NCBI GenBank assembly: GCA_009782025.1
Contig: WQUQ01000174.1
Span: 1-24,325 of the forward strand
DNA length: 24,325 nt
Direction: 5' to 3'
Origin: Desulfobulbus sp.
GTDB taxonomy: Bacteria > Pseudomonadota > Gammaproteobacteria > Burkholderiales > Rhodocyclaceae
The notes beneath the pieces were generated by a model. That model saw only the letters and a list, made by a program, of their open reading frames with translations, searched no databases and was not told where the DNA came from. Below, one piece after another: positions 6,965 to 14,609 of this stretch (positions within the stretch are counted from its first letter, which is position 1; every line of letters begins with the position of its first letter). The position numbers and the translations under genes were made by a program.

Positions 6965-8287
6965 TCAAAGGTTCTTGAACAGCACCTTCGAGCGTCGCTG
7001 GTAGTTGTACATGTCGCGCTTTTTCGCCGGCAGGTCGTCGACGGCGCCGAGGCGGTAGCCGCGTTCGACGAACCAGTGCTCGGTGCGCGTGGTCAGCACG
7101 CACAGGCGTTTGATGCCGAGTTTCTTGGCGCGCCGCTCGATGCGCTTCATCAACTGTTCGCCGTAGCCCCATTCGCGGTGTTCGGGGCTGACGGCCAGGC
7201 AGGCCAGTTCGGCCTCGTCCTCGGCATGCGGGTACAGCGCGGCGCAACCGACGATGATGTTGTCGTGAAGCATGATCGAAAAATGGCCGATTTCGCGCTC
7301 CAGCAATTCGCGCGGCCGGTGGACCAGAATGCCTTCTTCTTCCATCGGCTCGATCAGCGCGATCAGCGCGGCGATGTCGTCGGGCTTGGCCTCGCGGATG
7401 TTTTCCAGCGATTCGCGGGTAATCACGGTGCCGATGCCATCGTGGGTGAACAGTTCGCGCAGCAGGGCGCCGTCCTGGGCGTAGCCGATCAGGTGCACGC
7501 GGCCGACGCCGGCGCGCGTCGCCCGGCAGCCGCACGGCAGATAACGGCGCATGTCGGACGACAACCAGTCGCTGTCGTCGAGCGCCTTGTCGGCCTCGTC
7601 GGCGGTCATGGCGTCCTGCAACTCGCCGTCCTTGTCGGTGACGCCGCGACTGTCGGTGAGGAACACCAGCTTGTCGGCCTTGATGGCGACGGCGACGGCT
7701 TCGGCCACTTCTTCCATTTGCAGGTTGAAGATTTCGCCCGTCGGCGACGGCCCCTCGCAGTTGAGCAGCACGATGTTGCCGAGACCCAGTTGGGCGTTGA
7801 TGCCCTCGGCGTCGACCTTGCGCACCTTGCCGGCGTACTGCATGTCGATGCCGTCGAGCACGCCGATCGGCTGGCCGGTGATGAAATTGCCGCCGATGAC
7901 GCGAATCCGGCTGTTGGCCATCGGCGTGTTGGGCAGGCCCTGCGACAGGATCGCCTCGATTTCGAGATAGACGCTGCCGACGGCATGCAGCACGCAGTCG
8001 AGCGCTGGCGCATCGGTCACCCGGTAGCCGCGGTGATAGATCGGTTCGAGGTTTTTCTCGCGCAGTTCCTCCTCGATCTGCGGCCGCGCTCCGTGTACCA
8101 GCACCAGTTTGATGCCCAGACTGGCCAGCAGGTTGACGTCATAGGCCAGGGTCTTGAGAAACTCGCTGGCGACCGCCTTGCCGCCGAAGGCGATGACGAA
8201 GGTCTTGCCGCGAAAGGCATTGATGTAGGGGGTGACCGCCCGAAACCAGGCGACGAAGTGTTCGTCGTAAGGGGTGGTATCGCTCAT
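6965..8287 (-). CDS. argA: Amino-acid N-acetyltransferase (N-acetylglutamate synthase) ArgA
   Basis: Catalyses acetyl-CoA + glutamate to N-acetylglutamate, the first step of arginine synthesis. The start ATG 8287-8285 (MSDTTPYDEHFVAWFR) gives 440 residues, the usual length of bacterial ArgA. The N-terminal amino-acid-kinase-like domain (~1-290; FRGKTFVIAFGGKAV, LVLVHGARPQIEE, GVTDKDGELQD, SSDMRRYLPCGCRATRAGV) binds the arginine effector in this family. It is joined to a C-terminal GNAT domain (~295-440) with the acetyl-CoA loop EHREWGYGEQLM and C-terminal WFVERGYRLG. Feedback inhibition by arginine is expected. The longer open frame upstream belongs to pap. The start overlaps the pap stop (ATGA), so the gene is coupled to pap and rsmE. 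About 130 bp separates its stop from the toxin gene, a non-coding stretch holding a short CCCGG-AAAG-CCGGG stem (6933-6946). Confidence 0.95.
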   Translation of the reverse strand: MSDTTPYDEHFVAWFRAVTPYINAFRGKTFVIAFGGKAVASEFLKTLAYDVNLLASLGIKLVLVHGARPQIEEELREKNLEPIYHRGYRVTDAPALDCVLHAVGSVYLEIEAILSQGLPNTPMANSRIRVIGGNFITGQPIGVLDGIDMQYAGKVRKVDAEGINAQLGLGNIVLLNCEGPSPTGEIFNLQMEEVAEAVAVAIKADKLVFLTDSRGVTDKDGELQDAMTADEADKALDDSDWLSSDMRRYLPCGCRATRAGVGRVHLIGYAQDGALLRELFTHDGIGTVITRESLENIREAKPDDIAALIALIEPMEEEGILVHRPRELLEREIGHFSIMLHDNIIVGCAALYPHAEDEAELACLAVSPEHREWGYGEQLMKRIERRAKKLGIKRLCVLTTRTEHWFVERGYRLGAVDDLPAKKRDMYNYQRRSKVLFKNL

Positions 8288-9789
8288 TGCTTTTTGTATT
8301 TCTCCTGTTCGTCCTTGAGCGCGTGTTCCAGCCGCTCGCAAACCGTCCGCAGCACCTTGACCCGGGCGAAATGCTTGTCGTTGGCCTCGACCGTGGTCCA
8401 CGGCGCCAGGCCAGTGGAAGTACGGTCCACCATGTCGCAGGCCGCTGCCACGTAGTCGTCCCATTTCTCGCGGTTGCGCCAGTCCTCGTCGGTGATCTTG
8501 AAGCGTTTGAATTCGGTGTCCTGGCGCTCCTGGAAGCGGCGCAACTGTTCGTCGGCGGAAATCTGCAACCAGAATTTGACGACCACGGCCCCAGCCTCGA
8601 CCAACTGATGCTCGAAATCGTTGATCTCGGCATAGGCGCGCAACCAGTCGGCCTCGCTGCAAAACCCCTCGACCCGCTCGACCAGCACCCGGCCGTACCA
8701 GGAGCGGTCGAAGATGGCCACCCGGCCGGTGCGCGGCAAATGCCGCCAGAATCGCCACAGATACGGCTGTGCCCGTTCCTCCTCGGTCGGCGCGGCGGTG
8801 GGGATGATCTGGTATTGGCGGGCGTCCAGCGCCGCCGAGATACGGCGGATGCTGCCACCCTTGCCGGCTGCGTCCGAGCCTTCAAACACCAGCACCAGCG
8901 AGCGCTTGCCGACGAAACGCGGATCGCGCGCCAGTTCCGACAGCCGCCCCTGGTATTTGGCCAGTTGGCTCTCGTAGTCCTTGCGGCTCAGCTTCTGCGT
9001 CAGATCGAGTTCGCTGAGCACGTTCCGGTGATCGATCGCCTGCACGATCGGCGGCGCCACCGGCACCGTCTGCCGTTCCTGCTTCAGACGGCGGCGCAGC
9101 GCGTCGAGCACGGTGTGGCCGACAGTCAGCGAACGATACCCGTCATCCGTGCCCTCGACGATGATCCACGGCGCCTTGGCGCTGTTGGTCACGCGCAGCA
9201 CATGGCCGGCGACCTCTTGCAGCTTGTCGTAGGTCTTTAGCCGTTCGTAGCTTTCCTTGGTCACCCGCCAGGCGGTATGCGGGTTCTTTTCCAGCGCCTT
9301 CAGGCGCGCCTTCTGGCCCTCGTGCGAGAGGTGGAACCAGAATTTCAGCACCAGCGCCCCTTCGTTGACCAGCATCGCCTCGAAATTGTTGATGGCCGCG
9401 AGGCGCGCATCGAGTTCGGAGCGGCGCATATCGCCGTTGATGCGGTCGGTGATCGGCTGCGAATACCAGGAGCCTGCGAAGATGCCGATCTTGCCCTTCG
9501 GCGGCAGGGCGCGCCAGTAGCGCCACATGGTCGGCCGCTCCCGTTCCTCGTCGGTCGGCGCGGAGAAGGCCAGCGTCGAAATGTGGTGCGGGTCCATCCA
9601 CGAATAGAGCAGGTTGATGGTCTCCCCCTTGCCGCTGCCGTCGACGCCGCTAATCAGGATGACGACCGGAAATTCCTTCTTCTCCGTCATGTCGTACTGC
9701 GCGTCGAGCAAGGCCGCGCGCAGCTTCGGCACCTCCTTTTTGAAGGTTTCCTTGTCGATCTTGTGCCCCAGTTCCGCTGATTCAAACAT
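8284..9789 (-). CDS. pap: Polyphosphate:AMP phosphotransferase, two-domain (class II) PPK2
   Basis: Transfers phosphate from polyphosphate to AMP to make ADP. The 501-residue protein has two tandem PPK2 domains, as in known PAP enzymes. The C-terminal domain has an intact Walker A (GSDAAGKGG, residues ~304-311) and a Walker B/catalytic segment IFDRSWYGRVLVER (~359-372) and should be catalytic. The N-terminal domain keeps a Walker-A-like GVDGSGKGE (~48-56), but the acid-arginine pair is replaced by IFAGSWY (~103-109), so it is probably non-catalytic or structural, as expected for this class. The start ATG 9789-9787 overlaps the rsmE stop by 8 bp, and the stop overlaps the argA start. A role in polyphosphate-linked energy storage fits a polyphosphate-accumulating or related betaproteobacterium. 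Confidence 0.93.
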   Translation of the reverse strand: MFESAELGHKIDKETFKKEVPKLRAALLDAQYDMTEKKEFPVVILISGVDGSGKGETINLLYSWMDPHHISTLAFSAPTDEERERPTMWRYWRALPPKGKIGIFAGSWYSQPITDRINGDMRRSELDARLAAINNFEAMLVNEGALVLKFWFHLSHEGQKARLKALEKNPHTAWRVTKESYERLKTYDKLQEVAGHVLRVTNSAKAPWIIVEGTDDGYRSLTVGHTVLDALRRRLKQERQTVPVAPPIVQAIDHRNVLSELDLTQKLSRKDYESQLAKYQGRLSELARDPRFVGKRSLVLVFEGSDAAGKGGSIRRISAALDARQYQIIPTAAPTEEERAQPYLWRFWRHLPRTGRVAIFDRSWYGRVLVERVEGFCSEADWLRAYAEINDFEHQLVEAGAVVVKFWLQISADEQLRRFQERQDTEFKRFKITDEDWRNREKWDDYVAAACDMVDRTSTGLAPWTTVEANDKHFARVKVLRTVCERLEHALKDEQEKYKKQ

Positions 9790-10528
9790 GCGTCGTCCTC
9801 GCCAAATCGCCCCACAATAATTGCAGCGCCGAGAGCGCCGCCAGACCCGCCGTCTCGGTGCGCAGCACGCGCGGCCCCAGGCGCACGGCCTGGAAGCCGG
9901 CCTGGCCGGCGGCGATGATTTCCTCTACATCGAGGCCGCCTTCGGCGCCGATCAGCAACTGAACCTTGCCTGCCGGCGGCAATTCCGCCAGCGTCAACGC
10001 CGCGTCGGGGGCCAGCATCAAGCGCAGCGCCCCATCGGCCGGCCGCGCCAGCCAGTTCTCCAGCTTTTCCAGCGGCGCCACCAGCGGCACCTGGTTGCGC
10101 CCGCACTGCTCGCAAGCGGCAGCAGCCACGCCCTGCCAGTGGGCGACGCGCTTGCCGGCCCGCTCGCCGGACAGGCGCAAGACGCTGCGCCGGCTGACCA
10201 CCGGCGCGATGTCGCGCACGCCCAATTCGACCGCCTTCTGGATGGTGAAATCCATCTTCTCCCCGGCCTGCAACGCCTGCACCAGCGTTACCGCCAGCGG
10301 CGACTCGCGCTCGATGTCGCGCCAGTCGGCGAGTTCAGCCAGCACGCGGTCGCGCTCGATGCGTTCGATGTGAGCCAGATATTCGCCGCCGCGACCGTCG
10401 AACAAAATCATCGCGGCGCCCGGCGGCAGGCGCAGCACGCGCACGGCATGGCGCGCGACCGGCGCGGGAAGCTCGACGCGGGCGCCGGGCGCAAGGGCTT
10501 CTCGACAGTAAAAGCGGGGCAAATTCAT
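9782..10528 (-). CDS. rsmE: 16S rRNA (uracil1498-N3)-methyltransferase RsmE
   Basis: A SPOUT-family enzyme that methylates U1498 of 16S rRNA using SAM, acting on assembled 30S subunits. The ATG at 10528 (MNLPRFYCREAL) is chosen because RsmE typically begins near xxPRFYC and the resulting 248 residues fits the family. The in-frame start at 10567 would add 13 unsupported residues. Motifs seen are RHAVRVLRLP (PUA-like N-terminal domain), GEKMDFTIQKAVELGV, the knot loop LLIGAEGGL (usually GPEGG; here A replaces P) and LGPRVLRTETAGLAAL. It is the first gene of the minus-strand operon rsmE-pap-argA. Only 41 bp separate its ATG from the divergent gene at 10570, so the two promoters must overlap or lie inside coding sequence. 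Confidence 0.95.
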   Translation of the reverse strand: MNLPRFYCREALAPGARVELPAPVARHAVRVLRLPPGAAMILFDGRGGEYLAHIERIERDRVLAELADWRDIERESPLAVTLVQALQAGEKMDFTIQKAVELGVRDIAPVVSRRSVLRLSGERAGKRVAHWQGVAAAACEQCGRNQVPLVAPLEKLENWLARPADGALRLMLAPDAALTLAELPPAGKVQLLIGAEGGLDVEEIIAAGQAGFQAVRLGPRVLRTETAGLAALSALQLLWGDLARTTHV

Positions 10529-10569
10529 GATGCTATTATCAGCGAAATAGTCTATTGGAGTGGACATCC

Positions 10570-11124
10570 ATGGCCGCCCTGAACCCGCCCGTTTGCGACT
10601 TCGGCCAACCGGCCAGCGATTTCGCGCTGCCCGACGCCGCCGGCCGGCAATACACCCTGGCCGATTGCCGCGGCCCGAATGGCCTCCTGGTGATGTTCAT
10701 CTGCAATCACTGCCCTTATGTTCAGGCGATCATCGACCGCCTGATCCGCGACTGCCGCGAACTGGCCGGGTATGGCATCGGCAGCGTGGCGATCATGAGC
10801 AACGACATTGCCGCCTACCCCGCCGACTCCCCGGCGGAAATGCGCCGCTGGGCGGAGGAACTCGATTTCCCCTTTCCCTACCTGGTTGACGCCTCACAGC
10901 AGGTCGCCCGCGCCTACGGCGCAGTGTGCACGCCGGATTTCTTCGGCTACAACGCCGACCTGCGCCTGCAATACCGCGGCCGGCTCGACGCCTCGGGCCG
11001 CGCCCCGGCGGCGGTGGACGCCCGCCGCGAACTGTTCGAGGCCATGCGCGACATCGCCGTCAGCGGCCGGGGGCCGGCCATGCAAAAAGCATCCATCGGC
11101 TGTTCGATCAAGTGGCGGGAATGA
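10570..11124 (+). CDS. Thioredoxin-fold protein of the AhpC/TSA redoxin family
   Basis: A 184-residue cytosolic protein starting at ATG 10570, with GGAG at 10557-10560 as its ribosome-binding site. A TTG at 10555 would add five residues and is less likely. The N-terminus ASDFALPDAAGRQYTLADC is typical of redoxins. It leads to a CxxC active site in FICNHCPYVQAIIDRLI (Cys-Asn-His-Cys), then SNDIAAYPADSPAEMRRWAE and the cis-Pro region VCTPDFFGYN. No signal peptide or lipobox was seen. These proteins are thiol-disulfide reductases or peroxidase-like enzymes of the 'thioredoxin family protein' group; the substrate is unknown. It is transcribed divergently from rsmE and is followed by the repeat-bearing promoter of the GGDEF-EAL gene. 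Confidence 0.85.
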   Translation: MAALNPPVCDFGQPASDFALPDAAGRQYTLADCRGPNGLLVMFICNHCPYVQAIIDRLIRDCRELAGYGIGSVAIMSNDIAAYPADSPAEMRRWAEELDFPFPYLVDASQQVARAYGAVCTPDFFGYNADLRLQYRGRLDASGRAPAAVDARRELFEAMRDIAVSGRGPAMQKASIGCSIKWRE

Positions 11125-11147
11125 GCCGAAAATCCTGACCAAAGAGC

Positions 11148-11176
11148 TTGCCATTTTGATTTATTTGGCATAAAAT
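11148..11176 (+). promoter_or_regulatory. Sigma70-like promoter of the GGDEF-EAL gene
   Basis: TTGCCA (11148-11153), a 17-bp spacer (11154-11170) and TAAAAT (11171-11176) match the -35/-10 consensus at 5 of 6 positions each. The start site should fall around 11183, inside the first units of the 7-bp tandem repeat that begins at 11178. This gives a leader of about 140 nt before the ATG at 11323. A weaker second -10 (TATGAT, 11282-11287) lies beyond the repeat. Confidence 0.6.
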
Positions 11177-11177
11177 T

Positions 11178-11250
11178 AGAGCCAAGAGCCAAGAGCCAAG
11201 AGCCAAGAGCCAAGAGCCAAGAGCCAAGAGCCAAGAGCCAAGAGCCAAGA
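11178..11250 (+). repeat. 7-bp tandem repeat, ten perfect AGAGCCA units plus a partial
   Basis: Ten identical AGAGCCA units run from 11178 to 11247, followed by AGA and then an A/T run. All units are perfect, which suggests recent expansion or active slippage. The array sits directly after the -10 box and would form the 5' end of the transcript of the GGDEF-EAL gene. It has no spacers, so it is not a CRISPR array, and no coding frame through it is credible. Confidence 0.97.
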
Positions 11251-11322
11251 ATTTTTTATTATGTGTCATGAAATATGAGAGTATGATCGAGCGCCTGTCG
11301 ACTCCATGGATGACACACGCGC

Positions 11323-13431
11323 ATGAACCGTCCTTTGTCGCCCGCCGCTGAGGCCAACCGCTACCGAACCTGCCTGCAAGTCGTTATCGCCAGCCTGCCG
11401 CAAGGCATCGGGATTTTTGACGAGAACCTGCAACTGCGCGAATGGAATCAAGGCTTCGGCGATCTGCTGCACCTGTCGCCGGAAAACCTGTCGGTCGGCG
11501 CCCATTTCACCGACCTGCTCCGCCTCGCCGCCGGCAACGGCCGCCTCGGTTGTGGCCGCGCGGAAAACCCGGAAATTCCTGTCCAGCACCTGACTGACCA
11601 GGCCCGGCAATTCCAGCCGCAGTGGTTTACCTACGTCCATCCCGATGGTCGCAGCCAACACATCCAGTGCGAGCCGCTGTCCGTCGATGGGGCGGCGGCT
11701 GGCCTCATCGTCCGGGCGGCAATCGATCCGCACCATCACGACGAATGCGCCGAACGCGACCACCTGGCGCTGCAAGGGTTCATGCGCACGCCGGACGGCC
11801 TCATCCTCACCGACGACGCCTATTGCATTCGTCAGGCCAACCCGGCCGCCTGCCAGATCACCGGCCATGAACTACCCGATCTGATCGGTCAATCGATTTT
11901 CGGACTATTCAGCCCACAGCAGCCGAAAATAGCGGATGACGTGCGGGAGCGCCTCGACCAGTTCGGCAGTTGGAGCGGCGAAGCCGAAATCCTCCATAAA
12001 ACCGGCGCGACCATTCCCGTCAACATCCGCCTCGCCTGGCTCGACGACCCGCAAGCCAATACGTCGGCCAACCACATCTGGATATTGACCGACATCACCG
12101 AGTTGCGCCACCAAACCGAGGCGCGGCTGCGCCACGCCGCCCAGCACGACGCGCTGACCGATCTGCCCAACCGGCAGGCGCTGCTGCTGCACCTCGACCA
12201 GTGGCTGTCGAATGCCTGCCGACAGCAAGGGAGCATGGCGGTGATGTTCATCGACCTCGACCGTTTCAAGATCATCAACGAAACGCTCGGCCACCCGGTC
12301 GGCGACGAAGTGCTGCGCGCGGTGGCTCGCAGTCTCTCCGCCGTGGTCCGCGAAACCGACTACGTCGCCCGCCTGGGCGGCGACGAGTTCGCCATCGTCC
12401 TGCGCGCCATCGCCATGTCGGCCGATGCGGCGATCGTTGCCAGCAAGATCATCGCCGCGCTATCACAGCCCATCGAGATCGGGGAGCACAGGCTGCACAC
12501 CAGCCCGTCGATTGGCATCAGCATCTTCCCGGATGATGGCGGCGACAGCGACGCCCTCCTGAGGCACGCCGACATCGCGATGTACCACGCCAAGGCGACC
12601 GGACGGAACAGCTTTCAGTTCTTCTCCACCGAGATGAACCGCGCCACCAGCGAGCGTCTGGACATCGAAAGCAAACTGCGCCACGCCATCGACCGCGGCG
12701 AGTTGCTGCTGCACTTCCAGCCGCAGTTTGCCGCCGGCGGCGACGAACCGACGGGCGTCGAGGCGCTGCTGCGCTGGCTGCACCCAAGCGACGGCATGAT
12801 CGGCCCGGACCGCTTCATTCCGATCGCCGAGGAAACCGGGATCATCAACGTCATCGGCGAATGGGTGTTGCGCCGCGCCTGCCACCAGATGGCGGACTGG
12901 ATCGCCACCGGCCTGCCGCCGTTGCGCATGGCGGTCAATGTCTCGGCCCGGCAACTGCGCCGCCGCGATTTCAGCGAAACGGTGGCCAGCGCGCTGGCCG
13001 AATCGGGCTTGCCGGCGGAACGGCTGGAACTGGAAATCACCGAGAGCGCGGTCATGGACAATCCGCATCACGCCAGCATCACGCTGCAACGACTGCGCCG
13101 CATGGGCGTGACGCTGGCCATCGACGATTTCGGCACCGGTTATTCCTCGCTCGCCTATCTGAAGCGTTTCCCGATCAATCGCCTGAAGATCGACCGCTCC
13201 TTCGTCACCGACATCGAGCATGATCTCAACGATCGCGCCATCGCGCTGGGCACCATCGCCCTGGCCCACTCGCTCGGCCTCAAGGTCATCGCCGAAGGCG
13301 TCGAAACCAGCGAGCAGCACGACTTGCTGTGCGGCAACGACTGCGACGAAGTCCAGGGCTACCTGTTCAGCAAGCCGCTCGACAGCGCCGCGGCTTTCGC
13401 CTTCCTCCACGCCCGCTGCCCGGCGCGGTAA
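11323..13431 (+). CDS. PAS-PAS-GGDEF-EAL protein (cyclic-di-GMP synthase/phosphodiesterase)
   Basis: A 702-residue protein with no transmembrane segment, likely cytosolic. Two PAS-like sensor domains lie at ~15-130 ([31 protein letters not shown]) and ~150-265 ([45 protein letters not shown]). The GGDEF domain spans ~270-435, with RLGGDEFAI (GGDEF at 352-356) and an inhibitory-site RETD at 343-346, five residues before it as in regulated cyclases. The EAL domain spans ~445-695, with EALLRWL (480-486), the metal-binding DDFGTGYSS (601-609) and AEGVET. Both catalytic motifs are intact, so it may be bifunctional, or GTP binding may control the phosphodiesterase. The start codon is not preceded by a strong Shine-Dalgarno. 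Upstream are a good promoter and a tandem repeat that could vary expression. Targets are unknown; motility or biofilm control is typical for the family. Confidence 0.92.
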   Translation: MNRPLSPAAEANRYRTCLQVVIASLPQGIGIFDENLQLREWNQGFGDLLHLSPENLSVGAHFTDLLRLAAGNGRLGCGRAENPEIPVQHLTDQARQFQPQWFTYVHPDGRSQHIQCEPLSVDGAAAGLIVRAAIDPHHHDECAERDHLALQGFMRTPDGLILTDDAYCIRQANPAACQITGHELPDLIGQSIFGLFSPQQPKIADDVRERLDQFGSWSGEAEILHKTGATIPVNIRLAWLDDPQANTSANHIWILTDITELRHQTEARLRHAAQHDALTDLPNRQALLLHLDQWLSNACRQQGSMAVMFIDLDRFKIINETLGHPVGDEVLRAVARSLSAVVRETDYVARLGGDEFAIVLRAIAMSADAAIVASKIIAALSQPIEIGEHRLHTSPSIGISIFPDDGGDSDALLRHADIAMYHAKATGRNSFQFFSTEMNRATSERLDIESKLRHAIDRGELLLHFQPQFAAGGDEPTGVEALLRWLHPSDGMIGPDRFIPIAEETGIINVIGEWVLRRACHQMADWIATGLPPLRMAVNVSARQLRRRDFSETVASALAESGLPAERLELEITESAVMDNPHHASITLQRLRRMGVTLAIDDFGTGYSSLAYLKRFPINRLKIDRSFVTDIEHDLNDRAIALGTIALAHSLGLKVIAEGVETSEQHDLLCGNDCDEVQGYLFSKPLDSAAAFAFLHARCPAR

Positions 13432-13463
13432 AATTCCAGTTTCGACTGCGCCGGAGAACATCG

Positions 13464-14477
13464 ATGTCACAACGCACGCTGGCTCGCTATCTGACCGAGG
13501 AACAACGCCACAAGGGCATCATCACCAACGACCTCAAGCTGTTGCTGGAAGTCGTCGCCCGCGCCTGCCAGGCCATTTCCGTCGCCGTCGGCAAGGGGGC
13601 GCTGGGCGGCGTGCTCGGCGAGGCCGGCAGCGACAACATCCAGGGCGAAGCACAGAAGAAACTCGACGTGCTGTCCAACGAAATCCTGCTCGAAGCCAAC
13701 GAATGGGGCGGTCACCTGGCGGCCATGGCCTCCGAGGAAATGGATCTGCCGCATCTGGTGCCGCACCGCTTCCCGAAGGGCGAATACCTGCTGACCTTCG
13801 ACCCGCTCGACGGCTCCTCGAACATCGACGTCAATGTTTCGATCGGCACCATCTTCTCGGTACTCAAATGCCCCGATGGGGCCGACCTGAACACGCCGCA
13901 GGCGGCCGAGCAAGCCTTTCTGCAACCGGGCAGCGCCCAGGTCGCGGCCGGTTACGCGGTATACGGCCCAACCACGCTGCTGGTGCTCTCCGTCGGCGAT
14001 GGCGTCGTGGTGTTCACCCTCGACCGCGAACAGGGCCAGTTCGTGCTGACCCGCGAAAACGTCCGCATTCCCGCCGAAACCAATGAATTCGCCATCAACA
14101 TGGCCAACCGCCGCTTCTGGGAAGCGCCGCTGCGGGATTATGTCGATGAAATGCAGGCGGGCAAGAGCGGCTCGCTGGGCAAGGATTACAACATGCGTTG
14201 GGTGGCCTCGATGGTGGCCGACGTGCATCGCATCATGACCCGCGGCGGCATTTTCATGTATCCGCTGGATGAAAAACTCCGCGCCAAGGGCGGCAAGCTG
14301 CGTTTGCTGTACGAGGCCAACCCGATGGCCTTCCTGGTCGAGCAGGCTGGCGGCGCCGCCAGCACCGGCCGCCAGCGCATCCTCGACATCGTTCCCGAAC
14401 GCCTGCATCAGCGCGTGCCGGTCATCCTCGGCTCGCGCCAGGAAGTCGAGCGCGTCGTCGCCTGCCATTCGCCCTGA
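13464..14477 (+). CDS. fbp: Fructose-1,6-bisphosphatase, class I
   Basis: Hydrolyses fructose-1,6-bisphosphate (and in autotrophs sedoheptulose-1,7-bisphosphate) in gluconeogenesis or the Calvin cycle. The start ATG 13464 ([14 protein letters not shown]) has a GGAG at 13453-13456, giving 337 residues; the longer open frame upstream overlaps the EAL gene and is rejected. Signature motifs are the metal-binding [49 protein letters not shown] and [20 protein letters not shown]. It is the first of a same-strand cluster of central-carbon genes (tkt, gap, pgk, pyk, fba). No RuBisCO or phosphoribulokinase gene is in the window, so carbon fixation cannot be concluded. Confidence 0.96.
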   Translation: MSQRTLARYLTEEQRHKGIITNDLKLLLEVVARACQAISVAVGKGALGGVLGEAGSDNIQGEAQKKLDVLSNEILLEANEWGGHLAAMASEEMDLPHLVPHRFPKGEYLLTFDPLDGSSNIDVNVSIGTIFSVLKCPDGADLNTPQAAEQAFLQPGSAQVAAGYAVYGPTTLLVLSVGDGVVVFTLDREQGQFVLTRENVRIPAETNEFAINMANRRFWEAPLRDYVDEMQAGKSGSLGKDYNMRWVASMVADVHRIMTRGGIFMYPLDEKLRAKGGKLRLLYEANPMAFLVEQAGGAASTGRQRILDIVPERLHQRVPVILGSRQEVERVVACHSP

Positions 14478-14539
14478 CCGGTCAGCCCGCGGCGGCCGGA
14501 AGATGGCGTACAGCAAAGAAATGGTGATGTATGCCCAAA

Positions 14540-14577
14540 GAAACCGTGAACACAATGGGAACGGTTTCCCTGATAAT
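14540..14577 (+). promoter_or_regulatory. Inverted-repeat operator and -10 upstream of tkt
   Basis: GAAACCGT (14540-14547) and ACGGTTTC (14561-14568) form a perfect 8-bp inverted repeat with a 13-bp spacer. The half-sites are 21 bp apart, two DNA turns, which suits a dimeric regulator. GATAAT (14572-14577, 5 of 6 to TATAAT) follows directly, with no good -35 at 17 bp, so an activator-dependent promoter is plausible. A CbbR/LysR-type or sugar-phosphate-sensing regulator is conceivable but not shown. Confidence 0.4.
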
Positions 14578-14609
14578 TCCATTTTCCCTGCAACCTGGAT
14601 TGTCCAACC

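Noticed and set aside
6659..8455. 598-codon plus-strand frame opposite the toxin gene and argA
   Set aside because: ArgA and the DUF4258 protein on the minus strand have clear family motifs; this frame is low-complexity shadow.
10947..11234. Minus-strand frame with ALGSWLL repeats
   Set aside because: It is only the translation of the 7-bp repeat plus antisense of the redoxin gene.
11178..11250. CRISPR-like array
   Set aside because: The units are 7 bp, contiguous and without spacers, so it is a microsatellite.
13427..13436. TAAAAT box just before fbp as a promoter
   Set aside because: No -35 or extended TG, and it overlaps the stop codon of the EAL gene; chance is likely.
14557..14570. 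GGGAA-CGGT-TTCCC hairpin before tkt as a terminator
   Set aside because: Only 5 bp with no T-run; it overlaps the stronger inverted repeat and a -10 box.
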